A stretch of 64,000 nucleotides of DNA from Zygnema cylindricum. Its lineage: Eukaryota > Streptophyta > Zygnematophyceae > Zygnematales > Zygnemataceae. Position numbers and translations under genes: made by a program. Positions 34,599-43,900 of the stretch are shown piece by piece. The notes below the pieces were generated by a model. The model was given only the letters and a program-made list of their open reading frames with translations, searched no databases and was not told the origin of the DNA. Location of the stretch: assembly GCA_037447655.1 (NCBI GenBank), contig JBBHKE010003115.1:62001-126000 (forward strand), read 5' to 3'. How positions within the stretch are numbered: position 1 is the stretch's first letter; every line of letters starts with the position of its first letter.

Positions 34599-36320
34599 TC
34601 ATTTCTCCCGCTCTCTTTTTTTGATCACTTTCTGAGCATGTTTTCTTCTACCCTTGATCTTTTGAATATTACATCTTCTTTTTGTTTTCTTCATGATCTT
34701 TTGTCTTGTTTGAAAGTTTACATTTCTATCACAATTTTCTACTCGTTTAAAGTCACAAATATTAGTTTTCTGTTTCACCTTTATGTTTTTCTCCATAAAT
34801 TTGCTACTTCTATCAACTTCATTCATTTGAGAGATTTTAATTTTGATTCTTCTTCTTTTCAGCTGCACTCTTTTAACTTCTGCATTTCTATTACAATTTT
34901 CAATCCCACAAACTTCTTTTCTCACTCCAATTTTTTGAACAGTTTTTCTTTGTTTTTCTCCTAGTTCACCAATTTTCACGACCACCTTACTTCTAGTTTT
35001 TGCTTCTAAGTGTCCATCTCCTCCTTCAACTCCTCTTGCTTTAGTTAACAAACTTTCTTGTAAGCAATTTTCACTCACAGATTTTTCACTTGATAAGGTC
35101 ACAGAAATCGTGTCCTTCTCTCTTTTGTCCTTCACCACACTATCTTCGGTGACATAACTCCTTCCACCAGTTTCCACATTATACACCTCATTCCTAATTC
35201 CAGTTTTCTTCATATCTTCGCCCGGTCCTTCTAGAAAAATTGGGTTTAGTTTATTAGTCTTTATGTTTAAGTATTTTTCGGCTTCCACTTCCAAGTGACC
35301 TTGACTTCCTCTAATTTCTCTTACTTCAAACAACTCTTCCTCCTGTAACTCTTTGTTACTCACCAATCTGACGTCGGGAAAAGGGACAGACATTAAATCC
35401 TTTTCTGTCACCTCCTCCTTTACTCCATTCCAACCACCACAGAAGGTCGGTAAATACATAAATTCGTCAACACACGGTGTATGCCTTTTGTCATTTGTCG
35501 AGTCTTGTCTCTCACTCACGAAAGCACTTGATTCCTTTCTTGTTGGGGTTCGAACTAGGGTGTTGTCCCATCCATCTCTGAAATTCCCTGTAACACATGC
35601 ACTTTTATACGATGGACATACCCTGAAGGTATGTCCTAAATCATTACAGTAAAAACAATTCTTTGGTCGATCTCCGAACTCACTATTACCTTTAATTTTC
35701 TGAAACTGAGACTTAGATTCCTTCATATTCCTTTCACTTGATAAAACCTTTCTATTAGCCTCTTCATCTAGAATAACTCGTCTAGCTACAGTTATACTCC
35801 AATCATTTTTATCAATTAAAGTCAATCGATCTAGTGCACTCTTATATTCTTTAGGTAGACTTCTCATTAACAAAATAGCTTGTTGAGCATCTGTAAAGTT
35901 TCCCCCTGCCAAATCATTTTCTGCAAATAATACTTGTAAGTCAATACAGTGTTTCTCCATACTACCTCCTACATACTTGTGTTTAACTATTTTGGTAACA
36001 CTACTAAGCCAATGATATAAAGACGTCTTTGCATACATACATTCTAAGCTCTTCCATAATTCATTTGCCCTTTTATAACTTAGGTATGACATTACCAAAT
36101 CCTCAGTCAAGGAGTTCTTGATAACCCTTAGACACTCATGATTTTTCCTTTTCCAGTCATTTGATGTTTCGGCCAAGGTACCGTCCACCACATCCATTAG
36201 CTCCATCATCTCGAAGTAGCTCTCAAGCGCACACTTCCAGTAGTGATATTTCGATCCATCAAATATAGGTAACCATGGGTGTGGGCCCATAACCTGTTGT
36301 CCATAGCCTATTTCAGCCAT
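34599..36320 (-). CDS. TR-GAG: Gag-like protein with zinc knuckle and long basic tail
   Basis: An uninterrupted frame of 573 codons, or 564 if started at the primer-site ATG. The N-terminus, MGPHPWLPIFDG then YHYWKCALESYF, matches copia Gag. A central Gag core includes MRSLPKEYKSALDRL, and a CCHC knuckle CFYCNDLGHTFRVC sits near residue 225. The last ~340 residues are unlike copia pol: Ser/Glu-rich then strongly basic, ending KVIKKREREK. It would assemble particles or package RNA, relying on another element for reverse transcription and integration. Its open frame contrasts with the broken elements around it, suggesting a recent insertion or selection on Gag. Confidence 0.82.
   Translation of the reverse strand: MAEIGYGQQVMGPHPWLPIFDGSKYHYWKCALESYFEMMELMDVVDGTLAETSNDWKRKNHECLRVIKNSLTEDLVMSYLSYKRANELWKSLECMYAKTSLYHWLSSVTKIVKHKYVGGSMEKHCIDLQVLFAENDLAGGNFTDAQQAILLMRSLPKEYKSALDRLTLIDKNDWSITVARRVILDEEANRKVLSSERNMKESKSQFQKIKGNSEFGDRPKNCFYCNDLGHTFRVCPSYKSACVTGNFRDGWDNTLVRTPTRKESSAFVSERQDSTNDKRHTPCVDEFMYLPTFCGGWNGVKEEVTEKDLMSVPFPDVRLVSNKELQEEELFEVREIRGSQGHLEVEAEKYLNIKTNKLNPIFLEGPGEDMKKTGIRNEVYNVETGGRSYVTEDSVVKDKREKDTISVTLSSEKSVSENCLQESLLTKARGVEGGDGHLEAKTRSKVVVKIGELGEKQRKTVQKIGVRKEVCGIENCNRNAEVKRVQLKRRRIKIKISQMNEVDRSSKFMEKNIKVKQKTNICDFKRVENCDRNVNFQTRQKIMKKTKRRCNIQKIKGRRKHAQKVIKKREREK
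36281..36294 (-). promoter_or_regulatory. Half-tRNA primer-binding site, TR-GAG
   Basis: Minus-strand GGTTATGGGCCCAC directly follows the LTR terminus (ACAACA). It complements the anticodon arm of plant initiator tRNA-Met and includes an in-frame ATG of Gag. Confidence 0.82.
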
Positions 36321-37274
36321 GGATTACTCACGGAAACACCCACAGACTACCTCAAAAACAGTTGTGTTTCAGACAGCACAGATTACTCCAAACTGAACAG
36401 AATAACCTCAAACGTCACCAATAAGCATTATACCATATACACTATAAACTCCCAAAGTTACAGCAAAATCCACCAAGGCATCTAGAAGATATAGGCTCCA
36501 GAGTTTCACAAAAAAAACTGACAGGTTCACAAGCTAACCACTTAGACTGCTCACAGAATCTTACAGAGATACTGGAATACAATGAAACTTCACACATATA
36601 TATATATATATATTCTATATCATAAAAAATCTCCACAAAGTTTCACATGAAAGAACCAAACAGAGTGATCACACCAACAGGTCAAAGATGCAGAAAACAG
36701 TTTGCCATTGCTTTGATAAACTTGATTGCGATGCATAAAATAATCTAAGTCCTGCAAGTTAAACTCAGAGTACGGAGGCATACCAGCCGTACTGTATCTA
36801 CTCTAATAACCTAACTAGTCAAAAGGACAAACCTTTGTTTTACATAATATTTACACCGTACTCTTCGTATGTCAGAAACCAAGCTACCACTAAGCAACTA
36901 CTAAGCTACCACTACCGTACAATCATCATTACTTGAGATCTATCCAAGTCATATTATCCGCAGCTACGCTAGCTGCGCTGGCTGCGCAGGCTGCGCTGGC
37001 TGCGCTTATCCGTACGGATCATACAAATAGCCGCAGCTATGTTGACTTAACTGCGTCGCAGCTCCGCCGTACCGCGGCGCCTATTCAGTTTATTTTACAT
37101 CGGATCGCTTCGCGATCCGCCGTCCATTTGTCATAGCTTGTTCACACCAATCAATGAGTCTTTTACGTCATTTTAATTATATCAATCCGTTTGCTCCCCC
37201 AATCCGTGAATCTATTCAAACCTCCATAATAAATCCAATTAGCAGTTACGGGCAAACTGTCTCGTACGCAGGCG
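36295..37274 (-). repeat. TR-GAG 5' LTR, truncated
   Basis: Ends ACAACA at the primer site. Its outer end at about 37274 joins gypsy-1 methyltransferase sequence. It contains a (TA)n microsatellite at about 36597-36612, and a GCTGCGCTG tandem repeat at 36963-37006. Confidence 0.7.
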
Positions 37275-37335
37275 GCTTTTCAAAACAGGACTAATTCCTG
37301 AAAATAAAGATAAAACCCAAAACCCGGTGTCGGAG
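37275..37335 (-). pseudogene. Gypsy-1: methyltransferase motif I remnant
   Basis: On the minus strand the sequence encodes WVLSLFSGIS followed by VLKSRLRT, corresponding to the cofactor-binding motif I of the gypsy-2 enzyme (ILDLFAGIGTSLLSCLRN). Beyond CTGCGTACG the reading turns into LTR sequence with stops. This marks the left part of the methyltransferase cut by the nested element. Confidence 0.72.
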
Positions 37336-38380
37336 AGTGTCAATGAAACCGCTTATCGATTGAAGTCCTCGTTAACAGTCTTAGTGGGGAAAACATTTGA
37401 TCGGGTTGTCGAATCTGTTTTCGATGATGATAAGGCCGAGAAAGCATGATCTACTCCCCGCCGGAGTTTTGCCATCTGGAATAATCTATTTATGTATTCC
37501 CCTTCCCACCGCTTAGAAATCGAGAATTGCTAGATGTCTCCTGCAATATCTGTTGAATTATCGAACACCTCCGGCGGAGAAGATGTAGAATACACGGGGT
37601 AACAGCCAGACACAGGAACATTAGTCTTCCCCCGGTTCCATAAATCCAAAGGAACCACAACTTTGGTTCCTTCGCGATTTCCGGGGTCTCGAACTGTACA
37701 TTGCTCTTTCTAAACACTTAAACTCATATTCATCCGGGTCCAAGTAGCCATTTCCAACAGGATTTCAAACTGATTCCCCTCTACTACTAAGATAGGTAGT
37801 TCAATTTTCACCTTCTGTCCAGCATCATCGGAGAATTAATGTTCATGGCTTTGATGATTCCATGGACTAGTTGATTGCCGCTGCTTACTGTGCTTAAGCA
37901 GATGTTACTTGGGCATATTTGGGGCCTGAGTTCTTCAGTCATTTTCTACAATGCCGAGGTGGAAATAAGGTTAGGAAGTGCTCCGGTGTCGACCACAGTG
38001 TCCTGGTACCTGCCATACCCATTGAGTTTGAAATCGCCTGTTCGGTTCAGAATGAGAGCCACAGACAAGGTTTTGTAGTCCTTATCCACCATAGGGGTCT
38101 TCGCGTCGGAAGACAAATGTACCTCCAGGGGTGGTGTTACCCGATCTACTTTGTCCTTTCCAGAATGTATCGCTTCTCCCGGCGCCTGAATGAGGATTTC
38201 TTCCGGCAGATTATGGAATGAGGCAAGGGTCTTGACATGGGTTAGGGCACACGGCATAAGGTGCCTGACTAGCATGACAGCAGGCTTGGATGAAAGGAGT
38301 GGGGGCTCTCGAGGATGAAGCCGGCGAATCTGGTTCCCGATTCTGTTCATTCCCCTCCTTGTCATCACATTCAGAACCAC
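37336..38380 (-). pseudogene. Gypsy-1: aspartic protease region
   Basis: In 37946-38380 the C-terminal part reads VALILNRTGDF, then DTVVDTGALPNLIS, where DTG-A is the retropepsin active site. Further pieces in two frames (37490-37717 and neighbouring frames) correspond to the protease C-terminal region and the linker to the methyltransferase. Stops and frameshifts are frequent. The order protease then methyltransferase motif I is the same as in gypsy-2 and in the 46 kb relic. Confidence 0.78.
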
Positions 38381-39641
38381 AATCGGGCATTGGAGGAGTT
38401 TTGGGTGCCTCTTCGTCTAGACGTTCGGCCATGAACCACTCAAACCAATCCTGAGTGCTCTGTTTGTCCTTTTCCAGTGATTTCTTCATCTGCTGTAGTT
38501 TCTCGCTCTTGTAATTTTCGAAACCGGGAGGCAGTTTAGGCTTAGGAGGAAGAGGAGGAGGTTGAGTTGGCTTGATCCCAAGACATGTGTCACTGTTTAG
38601 CACTACTGCCTGGGGCGTGAAAGATAAAGGCCCGGTGGCCTTCCGGATGTGGTCCTTCCTGCTCATTGTCTGCCTATCTCTCCTCTGATCCAAGGTTGAG
38701 GAGCGAAGTTGTTTACGACCATCTCCTACTCCCACATTCCACGCTCTGTGCCGGAAGCTGCTTGCATGGTGGGCATTTGGGGGTTCCAAATACTAGCCAA
38801 TTAAATCATCGTCATTAGCACCCGCTGTGCTTTGTAGTTCAAGCTCCGCTAGCTTCTGTAGTAACTCCTGTTTCTGTCTTTGGAGTCGTTGCTCTGCTGT
38901 CAGAGGAGCAGTCCGAGAAGACAATCCCAAACAAATTGCAGCCAATTCCGTTGCCCTGGCGGCCATCTGGTGACTCTGTTGTTGGATTATAAACTCCGGT
39001 GTAAGTCTGGCTGGGGAAACCGATGCTCTTTCCGGAGTCTTGGGTATAGGCAACACGTGGCGCCCCCAAGGGTAAAGAAGTTGTAGGGGAAGAGGATTAA
39101 CCGCTATTTCTCCTCCTCCCGTGAACAGAGCGAATTGCATCATTTCCTTTGGAATTCCATTCTTCCGAAAACATTGCCCCTCCTTGTGCCCCAAAAAATC
39201 ACAGGCCTCGCACTTGTGACCCTCGGTAGTATACTTGCTCCGGATCTCGTTGGAGATCTGGGCGTCGTCAAACTTTGGCAGTTTGATTTGCCGCAGTTGA
39301 GATTGGGACATTTTAGAAGTTTCGCTCCGGGAAGTGGGGCGGTAATTGTCCTTGGTGACCGGTGTTCTCTCCTCCCCCCCAGCTCCTTTGAGACGTTCTT
39401 CATGCTGCTTCTGGCTCCTTTCTGAACGCTTTACATCCCATTTTTTCAGCTTGAGGGCTAGCTCCGGTTTGAGTTTCTTGCTGCAGCGTTTCCATCCATG
39501 TCCCGGTTGTTGACAATTGAGGCAATTGTACAAAATTACCCGATCGTCTACCCCCATTGCAAGTTTTGGCCCGCTGTCCACCGCTCGCTTCCCTTTAAGC
39601 TTCGGCAAAGCTTGAAGTTCCGCTTGTTCTTCCCCACTCAA
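38211..39641 (-). pseudogene. Gypsy-1: Gag C-part with zinc knuckles and Gag-protease linker
   Basis: Frame 38793-39641 (282 codons) contains a CCHC-type knuckle, NCLNCQQPGHGWKRC, a second Cys/His cluster CEACDFLGHKEGQC, and Lys/Gln-rich coiled regions ending in a Leu/Gln-rich helix. Frame 38211-38789 continues as a Pro/Glu/Lys-rich linker (NSDTCLGIKP, PPPLPPKPKLPPGF, KLQQMKKSLEKD) that leads into the protease. One stop near 38790 lies between them. The sequence does not resemble the Gag of gypsy-2, although the downstream pol is closely related. Confidence 0.72.
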
Positions 39642-39674
39642 GGAAGTTTCCCCGACGAATCCTGCAAAATTCGC

Positions 39675-40784
39675 TCAGGCCTTGCCGGTTACGGCCTTCT
39701 CCCTTGCCTCACTGTGAACGAAGTGGTCGTACAACTTCATTGCCACCAGTGAGATGTCCTGAGTAGAGGGATTGATGTCCTGGATTGCTTGTCCGGCAAT
39801 CCAATTATCCAAGGCAGTCTGCCCTGTCGGTCCGAAATAATTACGGACAGCTATAAAATACTTTGTGGCCATTGCGAAAGTTCAATGGTCGATAGCTTGG
39901 TTTTCTGGCACTGGCTTGAGAGACGGTTGAAGAGAGTCTGGGGAGTCTCGTTCTTCAAGCATCGGAATTCCGTGAATTCCTTGATGGCCGATTCGTTTCC
40001 CCTCGGTGTAGAGGAGTTGCCAGATATTCAGAAGGGTGGTGCAAGGGGTGGGATTGGCCACCATGCGTATTGCTGCCCGAGCTGCCTGAATAGCTTGCAG
40101 CTAGTTAACATAGGCCCTTCCTTGGGCCTGCAGCTTCATATCATCGGTGTATGTGGCTGTCACAGGGGTGGCCGCGGCTGCAGCTAAGTCAGCCTCCGCT
40201 TGTAAAACGGCCGCATCAAGAGCTGGATTAGATAGCTTGATGCTAGGAGCCATCAAAAGAGGTTGACGCTCCTTATAGTCTGCCAACGCCCCTCCAGAGT
40301 GGTGGTTGACCATCATGGGAAAGAGGGTCGTCTCGAAGTCATCTGGCATTGCTCCTCCCCTGTACTTATTGATTTCTGATTGGTGAACGATTTCCACAAC
40401 AACTCGAAATCTGAGAAAACGATCCCAGAGTTGTCCCCTATAAATATCCGAATGTCCCCCATTTATTTCTCTTCTTCCGCTGATTGGGTGAACTGAGAAA
40501 AGGAAAGGCCGGTGGGACTGACGAACTGTGCCGGCGAGGTGACTCCTTTGTCCTCTTCCTCGGGACCGGAACCGCCTTCTCTTCCGGTAGGAGGTGCTGC
40601 TCTGCGAGGTGTGGATACTCCTCCCGCAGAGGAAGTACCAGCTTCTGAAAGGATGGTGGGAGGAAAGGTTTTCCTCACGGGGAAAACTTTTGGACCCCTG
40701 GGCGCAGAGGGTATCTGCGTCTGAAGACCTGTCTGGCCTGGTGTAGTAGAAGGAAGGGCCCACTCCCCTTTGTCCACTCCTCAA
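39675..40784 (-). pseudogene. Gypsy-1: central Gag, frameshifted
   Basis: Pieces at 39675-39872 (KYFIAVRNYFGPTGQTALDN), 39882-40064 and 40101-40784 run between the proline-rich N-part and the zinc-knuckle part. The ALDNWIAGQAI and LVAMKLYDHF segment looks like a helical capsid core. Three frame changes occur. No specific function beyond capsid formation is inferred. Confidence 0.6.
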
Positions 40785-41023
40785 TATCCATAAGAATACC
40801 TTTCGTCCTTAAGAACTTTCTCCTCTGAAGGGATGTGGATCCGAGGTATGTTCAAAGGTGGATCTCTAGAAGACGAAGGCAAATTCTGAGGAGAAGGAGT
40901 TCGTCTCCGAAAAAGGGGTCTGTTTCCGGGGGCGTCTTCGGGAGGTTTCAGGAGGAGTTCCGGAACTGAAGGTTGGGGAACGCCGGTGAGGAGGAGAGTA
41001 GACGTCGGACTTGTAGGGTAAAT

Positions 41024-42544
41024 TCAGCGGACCCAGTGACCCACGGTCTGCTCAAGTAAGGGAAACCGAAGGTGAGGGAGAGGAGATGGGAACGTTCGGA
41101 GCTCTGCTGCAAGATCCTGGGAGTGAGAGGTAGGAGGTTGAGGAGGAGAAGGAGGAGGATCACGGGACAGTCTGGGTGGAGGCGAAAGAGGTGTGGATGG
41201 TCTCAAGGGGATGTGAATTCTTTCGTCCAGTCGTAACTCCACTAAGGCCTCAACAGCTGCAAAAACTTCCACTGAAACAAAGGTAGACCCTTCTCGTGGA
41301 GCCACTGCGAGTTCGGATGATGAATCTGCACCCAAACCCCCAATATTAGGTCTTGTGTATGCCCTCTCTTCCCGCTGAAGAGGAGGTTCTTGACCAGTCT
41401 CCGAGGAAAGAGCCAAGGGTTGAGCTCCGAACGGAGGTTCCGTTACGGGTGTTGGGGGGATCCGCCCACTGAGGATCCCAGTTAACCTCCGCTGAGCTTC
41501 CCGGATGAGGTTCAATTCTTGCTCCCACAACTTTCCCTTTTCTTCCTCCAAAGCCTCCCAATCTACTATGACGGGTCCTGCCCCCGCCGTAGCCTGGCCC
41601 TGAGATTTCAAAATTTCCACAAGTTCCTTAGCCCTTTCCACTACTCCGGTCAGATCAGCTATCCTTGCTCTTAGAATTTTTGGATCTATTCGCCTGGCTC
41701 TCCACAATCCCTCGGACAACTCTTTTGGTCCTGTTTCCGAAATCTCTGGGTCAGTTCGTTCGGGTCGCCAGAACCCCCTGTCCGGGCGAACACTGGGTGC
41801 CCTAGGGGAAGATCTCTCGGTGGAGACTGGCGCCGGCGTTGGGGAAGTTTCTTCCTTGGGAAGAGGTGCAAATCTACCCTTACTATCCCTGTGGTCAAAC
41901 TTCTTCCCTCTCACAAGCTCTGGAGCCCCTCTCTCGCTGTCACCTGCTCCCTTACGAGACCTCGAAGCAGGGCGCACCCGGGACGGTTGGCTTGCTGCAG
42001 TGTCTTGGGAAGAAGATGGAGGAGGGCGAGAAGGAGGAGCCCTCCTGGGCCTTTCCTGCAAAGACGATGAGGAACTACTCTCTGAAGAGCTGCTTAGAAT
42101 CTCCACCACCCCTCCCATTGGTTTAACCACCCGGGGTCGATCCGACCGAGCCACTCTCTGCACCAACTCCTGCTTCACCTTCAATTCATGAAGATCATGA
42201 AGAGCAAGGAGTTCCTTTCGACCAGGGCGGCTGGGATCCGTCAAAACCGCAAGGTCAATCTGAATTTCGGCCCTAGGAATCTTTGATCTGGTGTGAAGCC
42301 CGACCTCCGGAAGAGGACCCAAAAGGGGCTCCCGCTGAGCTTGCCTCTTTGGCCTGGCCTGGGGTAACACTCGGTTTCTTTCTTGAGCCTGTGCTCTAGA
42401 CTCCTTTCTTTCCTCGGCAAAGGTTCTGGAGGCCTTTGCCAAGGAGGGAAAATGTTCAGGAGTGAGGCTAGGAGGAGATGGGGGCGAAGTTTTTCGTTCG
42501 GGTGGTTTTGGAGGAGTTTCAACCCTAACAGGCTCAGGCATCAT
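41024..42544 (-). CDS. Gypsy-1: proline/arginine-rich N-terminal Gag
   Basis: A 506-codon open frame beginning MMPEPVRVETPPKPPERK about 70 bp after the primer-binding site. It is rich in Pro, Ser, Arg and Glu, with a poly-Ser block (ILSSSSESSSSSSLQ) and a possible helical segment near GVVERAKELVEILKSQG. No classical retrotrans_gag domain can be seen in it, so it is an unusual N-terminal extension of Gag. It is called coding because it is long and occupies the position of gag between primer site and zinc knuckle. The function is not known. Confidence 0.62.
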   Translation of the reverse strand: MMPEPVRVETPPKPPERKTSPPSPPSLTPEHFPSLAKASRTFAEERKESRAQAQERNRVLPQARPKRQAQREPLLGPLPEVGLHTRSKIPRAEIQIDLAVLTDPSRPGRKELLALHDLHELKVKQELVQRVARSDRPRVVKPMGGVVEILSSSSESSSSSSLQERPRRAPPSRPPPSSSQDTAASQPSRVRPASRSRKGAGDSERGAPELVRGKKFDHRDSKGRFAPLPKEETSPTPAPVSTERSSPRAPSVRPDRGFWRPERTDPEISETGPKELSEGLWRARRIDPKILRARIADLTGVVERAKELVEILKSQGQATAGAGPVIVDWEALEEEKGKLWEQELNLIREAQRRLTGILSGRIPPTPVTEPPFGAQPLALSSETGQEPPLQREERAYTRPNIGGLGADSSSELAVAPREGSTFVSVEVFAAVEALVELRLDERIHIPLRPSTPLSPPPRLSRDPPPSPPQPPTSHSQDLAAELRTFPSPLPHLRFPLLEQTVGHWVR

Positions 42545-42615
42545 CCCCTAGAGAAACCGCTCTATGTTGGCAGGCGTGGTGAAAGGGACGGATTCTTCGA
42601 GAACCTGTGACTCTT

Positions 42616-42627
42616 CTTCTGATACCA
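42616..42627 (-). promoter_or_regulatory. Gypsy-1 primer-binding site (tRNA-Met 3' end type)
   Basis: Minus-strand TGGTATCAGAAG matches the usual plant LTR-element site TGGTATCAGAGC in its first ten bases, which complements the 3' end of initiator tRNA-Met. It sits about 70 bp before the gag start. The 5' LTR expected beyond it is replaced from about 42661 by a copia-type LTR piece in the other orientation. Confidence 0.7.
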
Positions 42628-42660
42628 CCGCTTCTTGATTCCCCCGTTCTTTGTCGATAT

Positions 42661-43360
42661 TTGAGTATTTTCTAGGTCTTTATAGAAAAAAAGCAAAGGC
42701 AGTCTGTCCCTAACTCCCTTCTCCAAGCCCCCACACTTGTTGTATCACTGAAGGCTTGATAGGGAGCTAGAGCCATGGCTGCCTAAAGCTCATTAGAGAA
42801 GACATGGGGTGGATTAGATATATTTACTAAAAGTTAGTTGCCAGACCCAGGAATTGATCCTGGTACCTGCCGTCCGCCAATTTCACATAGACGTTAGCTC
42901 TGACCGTTAGGCGAGGACACATATTACGATATATTAGATTTGGTAAATATATAAATCGTTACATGTAGATTAATTCGTTTAACGGCGAATAGATACTTAG
43001 TGCATAGATACAGTTTGAATTAGTGCGTAGTACGGTACGCGGACAGAGTGGATATCGCGCATTTGTTTCGATAGCGAAAATAATACCGCGCGTCGAATTT
43101 CAGCGGCTAGGATTATAGCCGGTTTTGATCGGACGGCCGCTATAGGCGCCGCGATCACGGAAAAGGTACTTTTGGCGTTTTACGGTATTTGACACGTCAG
43201 ATGACACGTGGCATGATAACATTGGATTACGGGGATTCCGGAGATTACAGGAACTAATCCTGATTTGACACGTGTCGACATTTTGGCCATGTCGTACAAT
43301 GGCCGTACAGAAAGTACACCGGCACCTGTACTTTTCTGTACGACACAGTAATTTGATTGG
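42661..43360 (+). repeat. Copia LTR fragment, plus orientation
   Basis: Aligns with the reverse complement of LTRs A-E and with the LTR at 47113: GTATTTTCTAGGTC, AGGCAGTCTG, GAGCTAGAGCCATGGCTGCC, the antisense tRNA-like module, and later GTACACCGGCA with CAGTAATTTGATTGG. It stops at 43360, where a 40-bp string shared with 29263-29303 begins. Neither end has a target duplication. It cuts off the 5' LTR of gypsy-1. Confidence 0.75.
42840..42920 (-). other. tRNA-like module in the 42.7 kb LTR fragment
   Basis: Minus strand: GTCCTCGCCTAACGGTCAGA resembling a D-arm/A-box, then GGTACCAGGATCAATTCCTGG resembling a T-arm/B-box. It is antisense to the LTR, as in all other copies. Confidence 0.5.
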
Positions 43361-43429
43361 TAATAAAAAGGGTGCCTAAAAAGCACTCGAGCTTGACATG
43401 AGTACGGACAACGTCTGACCGTGCAAAAT

Positions 43430-43900
43430 TGTACATTTATAAGTAAAAAGGTACAAATAATGATTAAATAGAATCGCGCTCGCACGTGAAATTGCACTAA
43501 ACAAAAAAATCAATCACATAAAAAAAAAGCCATTCGCATACCTCTCGTCCGTCGAGAGCATCGTAGTCAGTGTGAACATTAACTGACATTCAACGCAACA
43601 AATATTATTAGCGTCATAATGACGTCAATATTATATTGGATTGACACATTTTGTACTTCTACGTAATTTAGTGTTCATAATTATCGCGCACATATTTATT
43701 GCCGACATAACCCTATATAGAATAACTAAATAAATTAGAGTAAACTTCATAATTGAAAAATCTCTATCACATAAATTAGCGTCAGTTACTTTAATTGTTT
43801 TTTTTGTTTTTTTACTCTAATTTTTTCATTACTCTAATTAGATTCGCGTGAATCGAGCATTTTTAGGTGTGAAGGTCGCGTGTGAGGGGGTCCACGTCGC
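43430..43900 (+). repeat. Dispersed non-coding repeat, copy 1 (similar to 53215-53960)
   Basis: Shares with the 53 kb region, in the same orientation and order, a AAGTAAAAAGGTAC-like string, a TCGCGCTCGCACGTGAAA-like block, several TTAGAGTAA motifs and CTAATTTTTTCATTACTCTAAT. Divergence is high and no coding frame is present, so it is perhaps LTR or leader sequence of an old element. Confidence 0.5.

Larger units (their letters stand above)
33594..37274 (-). mobile_element. Gag-only copia-like element (TR-GAG type) nested in gypsy-1
   Basis: Minus-strand order: partial 5' LTR (36295-37274), primer-binding site (36281-36294), one long Gag frame (34599-36320), a short remnant, a polypurine tract (about 33930-33941, GCTTTAGGGGAG), and a partial 3' LTR (33594-33929). 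No protease, integrase or RT is present. Terminal-repeat elements with only a gag gene (TR-GAG) are known in plants. The two LTR pieces overlap by only about 160 bp (33594-33757 and 37124-37274), so each has lost one end, together with about 360 bp of the host methyltransferase. Confidence 0.78.
29303..42660 (-). mobile_element. Gypsy-1: Ty3/gypsy element with DNMT, interrupted by a nested element
   Basis: Minus-strand order: primer site (42616-42627), proline-rich Gag (41024-42544), further Gag and zinc knuckles (38793-40784), protease (37490-38380), methyltransferase in two pieces (start near 37275-37330, end 32949-33593), RT (31676-32939), RNase H plus integrase (30296-31669), integrase tail plus degraded PHD finger (29612-30160), polypurine tract and 3' LTR. 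A gag-only copia-like element occupies 33594-37274 inside the methyltransferase. Protease before RT and integrase after RNase H define Ty3/gypsy. Many frames are broken, so it is not autonomous as read. Confidence 0.85.

Noticed and set aside
41820-42191. Overlapping plus-strand frames opposite gypsy-1 Gag
   Set aside because: Shadows of a GC- and proline-rich coding strand, with no independent signal.
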